A stretch of 64,000 nt of DNA from Pseudomonas sp. FP2309 (GTDB lineage Bacteria > Pseudomonadota > Gammaproteobacteria > Pseudomonadales > Pseudomonadaceae). Where the stretch lies: positions 2,781,501 to 2,845,500 of the forward strand of contig NZ_CP117439.1 of the NCBI RefSeq assembly GCF_030687575.1, given 5' to 3'. This document shows positions 42,586 to 50,173 of this stretch, piece after piece (within the stretch, counting starts at the first letter, position 1; the number at the start of each line of letters is the position of its first letter). The notes under the pieces are model-generated. The model ran no database searches. It was not told where the DNA came from and saw only the letters and a list, made by a program, of their open reading frames with translations. The position numbers were made by a program, and so were the translations under genes.

Positions 42586-42670
42586 TGCATGGCTCCGGTT
42601 GAGGGAATGGACACCCCGGATCATGCGGTTGGCGACCTGGCGCGCCTATCAACCAAAGGGTTGAGGCAGC

Positions 42671-43330
42671 TTAAAGAAACAGCGCGGCGACCAGTTCGGT
42701 ACGGCTGGTCACACCGGTTTTGCGAAACAGGTGGATCAGGTGGGTCTTGATGGTGGGCAGGCCGACATCCAGTTCCTGGGCCAGTTGCTTGTTGCTCGCG
42801 CCCTGACGTAATAACCAGGCAATCTGACGCTCTTTGGGCGTAAGACCGGCCAGTGCATCGTCGCAAGGCTGCATATTGACCACCGCCATTTGCAGCAACG
42901 CCTGCAAGGCATTGAGCCGAGCCAGTTGGTCTGGGGTAAACACCCCTTGTTCCGTCGTGCGCAGCAAGGAGATAGCCGCCTGGGGCTGGTCGGCGCGATG
43001 GGCGACGATCTCCACCACATCGACCACACCGTAGCGCTGCAGGAAGTCTTGATAGCGGCGGCTGTCACGCATGGACTGGCGGGCCATGGCGAAACCCAGG
43101 GGCACCACCGCCAGCCCGCTGGACAGGCAATTGCGCGGTTGCAATGGGTCGAATTGGCGGTAGTTGTCCAGGTAGTCGCGGTGCATCTCACTGCTCATGC
43201 CTTGCAGCCTGAAATCACGCGCTTGCAGCTGGCGGTCGACGCAATAGAATGCTGCCTTGCTGGCAGGCACCAATTGAGTGAAAGCCTGCAGGCAATGGCC
43301 GGCGACTTCCTGAGTGGGGATGGCGTGCAT
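42671..43330 (-). CDS. LuxR-family transcriptional regulator
   Basis: A 219-residue regulator with a C-terminal LuxR/GerE HTH (residues about 155-215: LTPKERQIAWLLRQGASNKQLAQELDVGLPTIKTHL). The N-terminal 140 residues resemble an autoinducer-binding domain and keep a YRQFDP stretch like the conserved Asp-Pro of AHL receptors, but the usual tryptophans are not evident. No luxI-type gene is nearby, so it would be a solo. It lies between moaF and the cupin/oxidase unit, same strand, and may control moaF. Confidence 0.8.
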   Translation of the reverse strand: MHAIPTQEVAGHCLQAFTQLVPASKAAFYCVDRQLQARDFRLQGMSSEMHRDYLDNYRQFDPLQPRNCLSSGLAVVPLGFAMARQSMRDSRRYQDFLQRYGVVDVVEIVAHRADQPQAAISLLRTTEQGVFTPDQLARLNALQALLQMAVVNMQPCDDALAGLTPKERQIAWLLRQGASNKQLAQELDVGLPTIKTHLIHLFRKTGVTSRTELVAALFL

Positions 43331-43387
43331 GGTCAGTCACCTGCGCCGGAACAAACGCTGCCGGCCGAAGCCGGCAGAGGGGAGTAA

Positions 43388-43753
43388 TCAGACTACCGCG
43401 AAATAGTGCTTCACAAAACTTTCGCTCACCACCTCCCACAACACCGGTGTGCCCTTGGTCACGAACCAACTATCGCCGGCCTTGTAGCGGGCGCTCTGGC
43501 CGGTGCTTTCGTCCGTCAACTGCACTTCGCCGGTGACGACCGTGGCGTGTTCGGCGAACGGGTAGACCATCCGGAACTTGCCCCGGGTGGTGCCGAAATA
43601 AGCGCTGCTGACGGCGTCGGTCGGTGCTCCGAAGGTCATTTTGCCAAAGGCTTTGACTTCACCTTCGAGGATCTCGGAGCCGAGGTCGGCAACGGTTCCC
43701 CAGGTATCGAGGTCCGATAATTGGATGTCTTTCTTCAGGGTGGTAACGGACAT
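43388..43753 (-). CDS. DUF861-type cupin protein
   Basis: A 121-residue single-domain cupin of the (S)-ureidoglycine aminohydrolase-like (DUF861) kind: FRMVYPFAEHATVVTGEVQLTDE, AGDSWFVTKGTPVLWEV and a C-terminal FVKHYFAVV strand. AGGAGA lies 7 nt before the ATG at 43753. It begins 31 bp after the FAD oxidase stop and is almost certainly cotranscribed. Cupins of this kind often sit with PuuB-like oxidases in Pseudomonas, with no proven function. It may bind an imine or aldehyde intermediate. Confidence 0.78.
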   Translation of the reverse strand: MSVTTLKKDIQLSDLDTWGTVADLGSEILEGEVKAFGKMTFGAPTDAVSSAYFGTTRGKFRMVYPFAEHATVVTGEVQLTDESTGQSARYKAGDSWFVTKGTPVLWEVVSESFVKHYFAVV

Positions 43754-43784
43754 GACAGTTCTCCTGTGAATGAAACAGCTGGGC

Positions 43785-45083
43785 TCAACGGCGACCGTTG
43801 AAGTAGCCCGAAAGTTGATGAAGGCTTTTGCCGGCCGTGAGCAGCAGCGGGCGGATATGGTCCTTGCCGAGGATCTGCGCATGTTTGACCGCGCTGATCA
43901 GGTCGTAGCGCGACGAGCCTTCGCTCATGCCTTCGGCCAGGACCTTGCAGATGATGTGGCTGGGCGTGACCCCGAAGCCTGCGTAGCCCTGGACATAAAA
44001 GGCGTTCGGGCGCCCGCTGAGCGTGCCGATCTGCGGGAACAGGTTGGCCCCGGTCGCCATCGGCCCGCCCCACGCCAGGTCGATCTTGACGTCCTTGAGG
44101 TACGGGAAAATCTTCAGCATCAGGCTGCGGTTCCAGGCTTTGAGGTCCGCCGGGATGTGCTCGACGAAAGGCGTGGCGGCACCGAACAGCAAGCGGTTTT
44201 CGTTGGTGACCCGGTAGTAGTCGATCACCGGCCGGATATCGCTGTAGGCGCCGCGTATCGGGCTGATGCGGTTGATCATCTCCTCTGGCAACGGCTCGGT
44301 CATCAACTGGAAGGCATAGGTATTGACGGTGGTCTTGTGCAGTTCCGGCTCCAGCTTGTTGAGGAAACTGTCGCAGGCCCACAGCAACTTGGAGGCTTTG
44401 ACCGAGCCTCGGCCGGTGCGCACGGTGATACGTTCGCCATAACTGACTTCCAGCGCCGGGCTGTGCTCAAAGATGCGCACACCGTGGCCAGCCAGGGCCT
44501 TGGCTTCGCCCAGCAACAGGTTCAGCGAGTGCACGTGCCCGCCGCCCATGTGCAGCAGCGCGCTGGTATAGGCGTCGGAACCAATGATCTGCTTGACCTC
44601 GGACCCCGCCATAAAGCGGATTTCGTCCTGGGTGTTGATCGACTTGAAGTCCTTCTCCCAGGCGCGCAGGGTTTTTTCCTGGCGGGCGTTGAAGCCCATA
44701 TAGCCGTAGCCGTGGCAGAAATCGGCGTCGATCGAGTACTTGGCGATGCGATCCTTGATGATGCCGGCGCCCAGCTCACTGATTTCGAAAATCTGGCGCA
44801 GGCCTTCGTCGCCCACTTGTTGCTTGATCTTTTCCAGGTCGTGGCCGATCCCTGCCATGATCTGGCCGCCATTGCGGCCCGTGCCACCGAAGCCCAGGTA
44901 GCGCGCTTCGAGCACCACAATATTGGTGATGCCTTTTTCGGCGAGTTCCAGTGCGGTGTTGATGCCGGAGAAACCGCCGCCAATCACCACGACATCGGCT
45001 TCCACGTCCCGTTCGAGGGTGGGGAAGCTGAGATTGTATTTCTTGGTTGCCGAGTAGTAGGTCGGCGTTTCGATATTGATCAT
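43785..45083 (-). CDS. FAD-dependent amine oxidase/oxidoreductase (DAO family, PuuB-like)
   Basis: A 432-residue flavoprotein. The ADP-binding loop VVVIGGGFSGINTALELAEKG is near residues 28-48, the RNGGQIMAGIG motif of PuuB-like oxidases near 71-81, and a C-terminal FAD-contact GYAGFGVTPSHI near 385. It oxidises a C-N bond to imine/aldehyde. The tandem FeaR-like sites in its promoter, shared with feaB and the permease, make it the best candidate in the window for the missing tyramine-oxidising step. No quinoprotein amine oxidase is present. A gamma-glutamylated amine substrate is the alternative. Start at 45083; a longer in-frame extension is not supported. Confidence 0.83.
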   Translation of the reverse strand: MINIETPTYYSATKKYNLSFPTLERDVEADVVVIGGGFSGINTALELAEKGITNIVVLEARYLGFGGTGRNGGQIMAGIGHDLEKIKQQVGDEGLRQIFEISELGAGIIKDRIAKYSIDADFCHGYGYMGFNARQEKTLRAWEKDFKSINTQDEIRFMAGSEVKQIIGSDAYTSALLHMGGGHVHSLNLLLGEAKALAGHGVRIFEHSPALEVSYGERITVRTGRGSVKASKLLWACDSFLNKLEPELHKTTVNTYAFQLMTEPLPEEMINRISPIRGAYSDIRPVIDYYRVTNENRLLFGAATPFVEHIPADLKAWNRSLMLKIFPYLKDVKIDLAWGGPMATGANLFPQIGTLSGRPNAFYVQGYAGFGVTPSHIICKVLAEGMSEGSSRYDLISAVKHAQILGKDHIRPLLLTAGKSLHQLSGYFNGRR

Positions 45084-45180
45084 GGCGCAGCCTGGAAAAG
45101 TGAAGGGAAACTCACTGCAGAGCCGACAAGAAGCTCTGTGCCTGTTGCGACACATTAAGTGCCTTCCGAGCGGTAGGTGT

Positions 45181-45219
45181 CTTGATTCTGTGTGCCGCCG
45201 CGCTTGACCGTGGCTGCCA
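45181..45219 (-). promoter_or_regulatory. Tandem FeaR-like sites before the FAD oxidase
   Basis: Minus strand: distal TGGCA-GCCACGGT-CAAG (45203-45219) and proximal CGGCA-CACAGAAT-CAAG (45181-45197), start-to-start 22 bp, 97 bp before the oxidase start. Same design as the pairs at 31156-31194 and 36192-36230. Confidence 0.68.
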
Positions 45220-45288
45220 ATACTCAGTCCCGAATCCGGCCGCGCGGTAAAGCCGCACACGGGGAACAATTGCCAATGCTAGAATGTT

Positions 45289-45302
45289 GTTAATCTGTTA
45301 AC
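45289..45302. promoter_or_regulatory. GTTAAC-type palindrome before hpaR1 (candidate HpaR operator)
   Basis: GTTAATCTGTTAAC followed by TAATTA, 20 bp before the hpaR1 start and inside the divergent gap with the FAD oxidase. It differs by one base from the site at 53119-53132. Probably an autoregulatory HpaR site. Confidence 0.6.
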
Positions 45303-45322
45303 TAATTACGACGCAGCCGCCC

Positions 45323-45745
45323 ATGTCTAAACCGCGCCAATCCCTGACCCTCACTTTGCTCCATGCGCGTGAAGCCGCCATGGGTTTTTTTCGTCCTTCG
45401 CTCAATCAACACGGACTGACCGAGCAGCAATGGCGGGTCATTCGTATCCTGAGCCAGCACGATGAGCTTGAGATCAACCGCCTGGCCGAGCTGGCGTGCA
45501 TCCTCAAGCCGAGCATGACCGGGGTGCTGGTACGCATGGAAGCTGCGGGCATGGTTGAACGGCGCAAAGCGCAGCAGGATCAACGCCGCGTGCTGGTGCG
45601 GCTGGCCGAGAAGGGTCAAGCCTGTTTCGACTCGATGAGCCAGAGCATGGAAGCCAATTACCAGCGCTTGCAGGCGGAGTTTGGCGAGGAGAAGTTGCAG
45701 ACGTTGCTGACCTTGCTCAATGAGCTGAAAACCCTCAAGCGCTGA
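45323..45745 (+). CDS. hpaR: HpaR-type MarR repressor, copy 1
   Basis: A 140-residue MarR-family protein with the HpaR signature: REAAMGFFRP, LTEQQWRVIRIL, the HTH LACILKPSMTGVLVRME and wing QQDQRRVLVRL. HpaR represses the hpa meta-cleavage operon, and HPA-type ligands release it. A close paralogue sits at 54350-54772, so the hpa operon is bracketed by two HpaR genes. Divergent from the FAD oxidase with a GTTAAC palindrome in the gap. It may be devoted to the oxidase/cupin or feaR side of the pathway. Confidence 0.85.
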   Translation: MSKPRQSLTLTLLHAREAAMGFFRPSLNQHGLTEQQWRVIRILSQHDELEINRLAELACILKPSMTGVLVRMEAAGMVERRKAQQDQRRVLVRLAEKGQACFDSMSQSMEANYQRLQAEFGEEKLQTLLTLLNELKTLKR

Positions 45746-45754
45746 ACCAGGGGT

Positions 45755-45772
45755 ACCGGCTGCAATGCCGGT
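45755..45772. terminator. Hairpin after hpaR1
   Basis: Perfect 6-bp stem ACCGGC/GCCGGT with loop TGCAAT, 9 bp after the hpaR1 stop, between convergent hpaR1 and hpaI. It is followed by a second imperfect GGAG-CCC/GGG-CTCC hairpin. No T-run. Confidence 0.4.
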
Positions 45773-45841
45773 CATAAGCCTGTGACGAGGAGTCCCCCGG
45801 CACAGGAGGGCTCCGTCTCTACAGGTCACTTTTCGTTCGCA

Positions 45842-46645
45842 CTAATAGATAGCGCCGGCCGCGCTGGCAGGTGCCGGTGAATCCTTGAAGGCCGCCGCCA
45901 GGCTTTGCAGCCCGCGCATCAGCACCGTGGTGTCAACGCCCACCGCCACGAATACCGCGCCCAGTTCGATGTAGCGCCGCGCCAGTGCCTGGTCTGCGCT
46001 GAGAATGCCGGCGGCTTTGCCGGCATTGCGGATGCGCGCGATGGCGTCTTCGATTGTCGCCTGCACCTCAGGGTGGCCGGGGTTGCCGCGATGGCCCATC
46101 GAGGCGCTCAGGTCCGCCGGCCCGATAAACACCCCGTCGACGCCTTCCACCGCCGCAATCGCATCCAGGTTGGCCAAGCCCTCGCGGCTTTCGATCTGCA
46201 CCAGCAGGCACATTTGCTCGTCGGCTTTGTCGAGATAACCGGCAATGCTGTTCCAGCGTGAAGCCCTGGCCAGCGCACTACCGACACCACGCACGCCCTT
46301 GGGCGGATAGTGGATGGCTTTCACCAGTTCCCGCGCCTGTTCTGCGCTTTCCACCATGGGCACTAGTAAGGTCTGTACGCCAATGTCGAGCACTTGCTTG
46401 ATCAACGCGGTGTCGCCGATTACCGGGCGAATTATTGGATGGCTGGGGTAGGGCGCCACGGCCTGGAGCTGGCCGAGCATGCCGCGCAGGCTGTTGGGTG
46501 CATGTTCGCCGTCGATCAGCAGCCAATCGAAGCCGGCATTGGCAGCCAGTTCCGCGCAATAGGCATCGGCCAGGCCCAGCCACAGGCCGATCTGGGTTTC
46601 ACCGCTGCGCAGGCGACGTTTGAAGGTGTTGATAGGCATGTCCAT
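45842..46645 (-). CDS. hpaI: 4-Hydroxy-2-oxoheptanedioate aldolase
   Basis: A 267-residue class II HpcH/HpaI aldolase that splits 4-hydroxy-2-oxoheptane-1,7-dioate to pyruvate and succinic semialdehyde, the last step of homoprotocatechuate breakdown. It shows [28 protein letters not shown] with the catalytic His, QIESREGL with the metal Glu, and [14 protein letters not shown] with the metal Asp. GGGAGAG before the ATG at 46645 sets the start. It is the last gene of the hpa operon, 13 bp after hpaH. Confidence 0.92.
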   Translation of the reverse strand: MDMPINTFKRRLRSGETQIGLWLGLADAYCAELAANAGFDWLLIDGEHAPNSLRGMLGQLQAVAPYPSHPIIRPVIGDTALIKQVLDIGVQTLLVPMVESAEQARELVKAIHYPPKGVRGVGSALARASRWNSIAGYLDKADEQMCLLVQIESREGLANLDAIAAVEGVDGVFIGPADLSASMGHRGNPGHPEVQATIEDAIARIRNAGKAAGILSADQALARRYIELGAVFVAVGVDTTVLMRGLQSLAAAFKDSPAPASAAGAIY

Positions 46646-46658
46646 GAGTGCTCTCCCG

Positions 46659-47462
46659 TTAAACGAATCGGCAGGCGATCGACCCCAGCATGTCGTAATC
46701 GACATGGAAGGTATCGCCAGGGTTGGCCGCCACCGGACGGGTGAAGGAGCCACCCAGGATGATTTGTCCGGGTTGCAGGGTGACGTCATAGGCGGCCAGT
46801 TTATTCGCGAGCCAGGCCACGCCCTTGGCCGGGTGATTGAGCACGGCGGCGGAGACGCCGGACTCTTCGATCACGCCATTGCGGTAGAGCACCGCCGGTA
46901 CCTTGCGCAAGTCGATCTCGGTGGGGCGTACGGCCCGCCCACCCATGACCACGCCGGCGTTGGCGGCGTTGTCGGAAATGGTGTCGAACACCTTGCGGGT
47001 CGCCTTGGTGTGCGGGTCGACCTGCTGGATGCGCGCATCGATGATCTCCAGCGCCGGGATCACCCATTCGGTGGCGTCGAGCACATCGAACACCGTCACG
47101 TTCGGACCCTTGAGCGGTTTGCCCAGGATAAATGCCAGTTCCACCTCGACGCGCGGCACGATAAAGCGCTCGAAGGGGATGTCGGTGCCTTCATCGAAGA
47201 ACATATCGTCCAGCAACGCGCCGTAATCCGGCTCGGTGATGTTGGACGAGACCTGCATGGCCCGTGAGGTCAGGCCGATCTTGTGGCCGACCAGCTTGCG
47301 CCCGTCCTTGATTTTTTGCGCGACCCAGGCGCGCTGGATGGCATAGGCGTCGTCGAGGGTGATCGCCGGGTGTTCGAGGGAAAACTGACGCACCTGCTCG
47401 CGTGAACGTTCGGCCTGGTCGAGGCGCGCGGCGGCTTGCAAAATGAGCGATTGATCAAGCAT
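46659..47462 (-). CDS. hpaH: 2-Oxohept-4-ene-1,7-dioate hydratase
   Basis: A 267-residue hydratase of the fumarylacetoacetase-like family that adds water to 2-oxohept-3/4-ene-1,7-dioate to give the HpaI substrate. Recognisable stretches are [22 protein letters not shown] near residues 41-62, [12 protein letters not shown], and the metal-binding [12 protein letters not shown]. It lies 12 bp after hpaX and 13 bp before hpaI on the same strand. Length equals the E. coli enzyme. Confidence 0.92.
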   Translation of the reverse strand: MLDQSLILQAAARLDQAERSREQVRQFSLEHPAITLDDAYAIQRAWVAQKIKDGRKLVGHKIGLTSRAMQVSSNITEPDYGALLDDMFFDEGTDIPFERFIVPRVEVELAFILGKPLKGPNVTVFDVLDATEWVIPALEIIDARIQQVDPHTKATRKVFDTISDNAANAGVVMGGRAVRPTEIDLRKVPAVLYRNGVIEESGVSAAVLNHPAKGVAWLANKLAAYDVTLQPGQIILGGSFTRPVAANPGDTFHVDYDMLGSIACRFV

Positions 47463-47474
47463 GGCAAGAGTCTC

Positions 47475-48779
47475 TTATTGAGGGTTGACGATGGCCGCCC
47501 GGGTGCGCAGCACCAGCAAGCCGCCAAGAGCAATCAGCAGCGCCAGGACGTACAGGGCCAGGCTGGCGCTTTGGGTGGTGTCGCGCATCCAGCCGATCAG
47601 GTAGGGCGCGAAGAATGACGCGATGCTGCCGAACGAGCTGATTAGGGCGATCCCGGCGGCCTGGGTGTTATTGGACAGGAACGCGGGAGGCAGTTGCCAG
47701 AACATCGGCAACGCCGCGCTGGCGCCCATGCCGGCGAGAGTCAAGCCGCCCAGCACCACGGCCGGGTTGGCGGGGGCGAGCCCGGCGATGGCAATGCCGG
47801 CGGCCGACATCAGCAAGGGCACGCACAGGTGCCAGCGGCGTTCACGGTAGCGGTCGGACGAGCGCCCACAGCCGATCATGAAAAAACACCCGGCCAGGTA
47901 CGGTACCGCACTGAGCAGGCCGACCTTGCCGTCGCTGCCGATGCCGGCGCCGTGAATCAGCGTCGGCATCCAGAACGCCAGGGTGTTGACTGCCAGCATC
48001 ACCGCGAAGTACACCGCCACCAGCAGCCACACCTGCGGGTTGCTGAGAATGGCGGAGAACGAGGTGATCGATTTGCGGTGTTCTTCCCGGTGCAGTTGCT
48101 CGCGCAGGTGTTGCTTCTGTTCCGGCGCCAGCCACTTGACCGTCTCGAAGCTGTCCGGCAAGCACTTGAGTACCACCAGCCCGAGCAAAATCACGGGGGC
48201 GCCTTCGATGACGAACATCCATTGCCAGCCGCGCAGGCCGCCCAGGTCGTGAAAGTGTTCAAGGATGCCGCCGGAAAGCGGGCCGCCGATCACCCCGGCC
48301 ATTGGCACCGCGATGGCAAACAAGGCGGTGACCTGCGCGCGGCGACCGGCCGGGTACCAGCGGTTCAGAAACACCAGGATGCCCGGGAAGAAACCGGCCT
48401 CGGCCACGCCCAGCAAAAAGCGCAGCACGTAGAAGCCCATGGCGCTGTCGATCAGGAACATGCAGGTCGACAGCACGCCCCACACCACCATCAGCGTGGC
48501 AATCCAACGCCTGGGGCCCACTCGGTCCAGGGCCATGTTGCTGGGCACGCCGAACACCGCGTAGGCCACGAAGAACAGGCCGGCGCCGAAGCCATAGACG
48601 GTGTCGCTGAAATTCAAGTCCGCGCTCATCTGCATCTTGGCGAAGCCGATGTTGATGCGGTCAAGATGGGCGAAGAGGTAGCAGATCAGCAACAACGGCA
48701 TCAGCCGCCAGGTGATGGTGCTGTGAGTACGGTCGCGTACGACCTGGCCGAGGTTGTCGGCGGTATGGGCTGTGCTCAT
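47475..48779 (-). CDS. hpaX: MFS 4-hydroxyphenylacetate transporter
   Basis: A 434-residue MFS protein of the anion:cation symporter (ACS) branch: ITWRLMPLLLICYLFAHLDRINIGFAK in helix 1, the RVGPRRW loop near residue 86, GVAEAGFFPGILVFLNRWYP near 140, and 12 hydrophobic segments. HpaX imports HPA in enteric bacteria, and the position inside the hpa operon supports the same role. A phenylacetate-related acid is possible. The ribosome site is weak. Confidence 0.87.
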   Translation of the reverse strand: MSTAHTADNLGQVVRDRTHSTITWRLMPLLLICYLFAHLDRINIGFAKMQMSADLNFSDTVYGFGAGLFFVAYAVFGVPSNMALDRVGPRRWIATLMVVWGVLSTCMFLIDSAMGFYVLRFLLGVAEAGFFPGILVFLNRWYPAGRRAQVTALFAIAVPMAGVIGGPLSGGILEHFHDLGGLRGWQWMFVIEGAPVILLGLVVLKCLPDSFETVKWLAPEQKQHLREQLHREEHRKSITSFSAILSNPQVWLLVAVYFAVMLAVNTLAFWMPTLIHGAGIGSDGKVGLLSAVPYLAGCFFMIGCGRSSDRYRERRWHLCVPLLMSAAGIAIAGLAPANPAVVLGGLTLAGMGASAALPMFWQLPPAFLSNNTQAAGIALISSFGSIASFFAPYLIGWMRDTTQSASLALYVLALLIALGGLLVLRTRAAIVNPQ

Positions 48780-48830
48780 GGTTTTATACTTTTTATCTGA
48801 GAGGCCGAGGGTGTGAACGGGCAGGGCGCC

Positions 48831-49223
48831 TTAACCGACCTGCGCCTTGAGGAACGCATGCACGTTGTTCTGCTTGAAGTTGAGCTGCTCGTGCAGTTCG
48901 ATCATTTCAAACGACAAGGCCAGCAGGCGCTGGGCCTGAAGCTCGGTGAAGTGCTGGGTGATGACCTCGAACAGGCGCTCGGCGATGTGCTGCCGTGTGG
49001 CCAGGTCGCGGCCATGGCCGACCTTCAACGTCATGTGCACGAACGCGTAGTCATGCTTGCCGTCGGCCATGCGCCAGGTGTCCAGGCGCACGCCACGGCT
49101 GCGGATGCCACCCAGGGGAAACACGCCGCTGGCGCCCAGGCTGGCGTGGACTTTTTCAAACAGGCCCGGCAGGTCTGCCTGCTGTTCGATGTTGTCGGTG
49201 TATTCAGCAATGAAGTGAGGCAT
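48831..49223 (-). CDS. hpaF: 5-Carboxymethyl-2-hydroxymuconate delta-isomerase
   Basis: A 130-residue tautomerase-superfamily enzyme starting MPHFIAEYTDN, with the catalytic N-terminal Pro after Met removal. It isomerises 5-carboxymethyl-2-hydroxymuconate to the 2-oxo-ene-tricarboxylate form. A conserved GIRSRGVRLDTWRMADG is near residue 39. AAGGAG lies 6 nt before the ATG. It sits 51 bp before hpaX and 45 bp after hpaD. Confidence 0.92.
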   Translation of the reverse strand: MPHFIAEYTDNIEQQADLPGLFEKVHASLGASGVFPLGGIRSRGVRLDTWRMADGKHDYAFVHMTLKVGHGRDLATRQHIAERLFEVITQHFTELQAQRLLALSFEMIELHEQLNFKQNNVHAFLKAQVG

Positions 49224-49268
49224 GAACGGCTCCTTCAGGCCGCGCGGGGATGCCGCGCGGCCATGCGG

Positions 49269-50126
49269 TCAAACAGGGAAAATGGCGTTGATCTGCCCGG
49301 TGCCCGAGCTGCCGAAAGGCGCGGTGATGATCTCGGCCGGCTTGTCGTAGTCCGGCCCGCCGAGCAGACCCAGGAGCATGGCGGTGTCGTGCATCTTGCC
49401 TTCGCCAAAGCAATGCTCGGCGTAGTCCGGGAGCATGGCGCAGAACTCTTTCCAGCGGCCCTGGCGCCACAGTTCCACCACATGCAGGTCGACCTGTTTG
49501 TCGAACTCGCGCGTCCAGTTATGGATATTGGCTTCGGCATTGCGGTCGTCGGAGAAACGGTGCGACAGCGACCCCGAGGCCAGCACCACGACTTTGCGGT
49601 CGCTCTTCTCGATGGCCCGGCGCACGGCGGCGCCGAAGGTGAAGCTGTCTTGCAGGCGATGCCAGGCACACCAGGCGGCAATCGAAACGACGTTGAATGT
49701 CTGCTCGCCCGGTACGCCCATATGCATGTAGCGCATCGGTACCAGGGTGCCGTATTCCAGCTCCAGGCTCGGGATGTTGTGCGCCAGGGTGCGCACGTCG
49801 GCGGCGTTGGCCTCGGCGGCGATCAGCTCGCCCAGCTCCGGGCAGCCGGGGTATTCGTACGCCATGTTCTTGATGAAGTGCGGCAGTTCGTTACTGGTGT
49901 AGATGCCCTTGAAGTGCTCGCCGCTGTTGACGTGATAGGCGCTGTTGACCAGCCAGTGCACGTCGAACACCACGGCGGTATCGGCGCCCAGCTCGCGGGC
50001 GCGCCGACCGATCTCCTTGTGCCCGGCAATCGCCGCTTCGCGGCAGCCGTGGTGCTTGCCAGGCAGCTCCGACAGGTACATTGAGGGAACGTGGCAGATT
50101 TTCGCCGCCAGGACGACTTCGCCCAT
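49269..50126 (-). CDS. hpaD: 3,4-Dihydroxyphenylacetate 2,3-dioxygenase
   Basis: A 285-residue class III (LigB-type) extradiol dioxygenase that opens the homoprotocatechuate ring to 5-carboxymethyl-2-hydroxymuconate semialdehyde. It has the N-terminal CHVPSMYLSELPGKHHGCR with iron-ligand histidines, VVFDVHWLVN, VLASGSLSHRFSDD near residue 180, and EANIHNWTREFD. AGGAGA precedes the ATG. The 47-bp gap after hpaE contains an AAAAACAA CA motif. Confidence 0.93.
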   Translation of the reverse strand: MGEVVLAAKICHVPSMYLSELPGKHHGCREAAIAGHKEIGRRARELGADTAVVFDVHWLVNSAYHVNSGEHFKGIYTSNELPHFIKNMAYEYPGCPELGELIAAEANAADVRTLAHNIPSLELEYGTLVPMRYMHMGVPGEQTFNVVSIAAWCAWHRLQDSFTFGAAVRRAIEKSDRKVVVLASGSLSHRFSDDRNAEANIHNWTREFDKQVDLHVVELWRQGRWKEFCAMLPDYAEHCFGEGKMHDTAMLLGLLGGPDYDKPAEIITAPFGSSGTGQINAIFPV

Positions 50127-50142
50127 GATGATTCTCCTGAAA

Positions 50143-50153
50143 TTGTTTTTGTC
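50143..50153 (-). promoter_or_regulatory. Candidate Hfq/Crc CA motif in the hpaD leader
   Basis: Minus-strand GACAAAAACAA lies 16 nt before the hpaD start, just ahead of the ribosome site, and is identical to the word in the feaR leader. It contains AAAAACAA, which fits AANAANAA. Confidence 0.4.
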
Positions 50154-50173
50154 TTAGGGGCTTCGGGTGGTGC

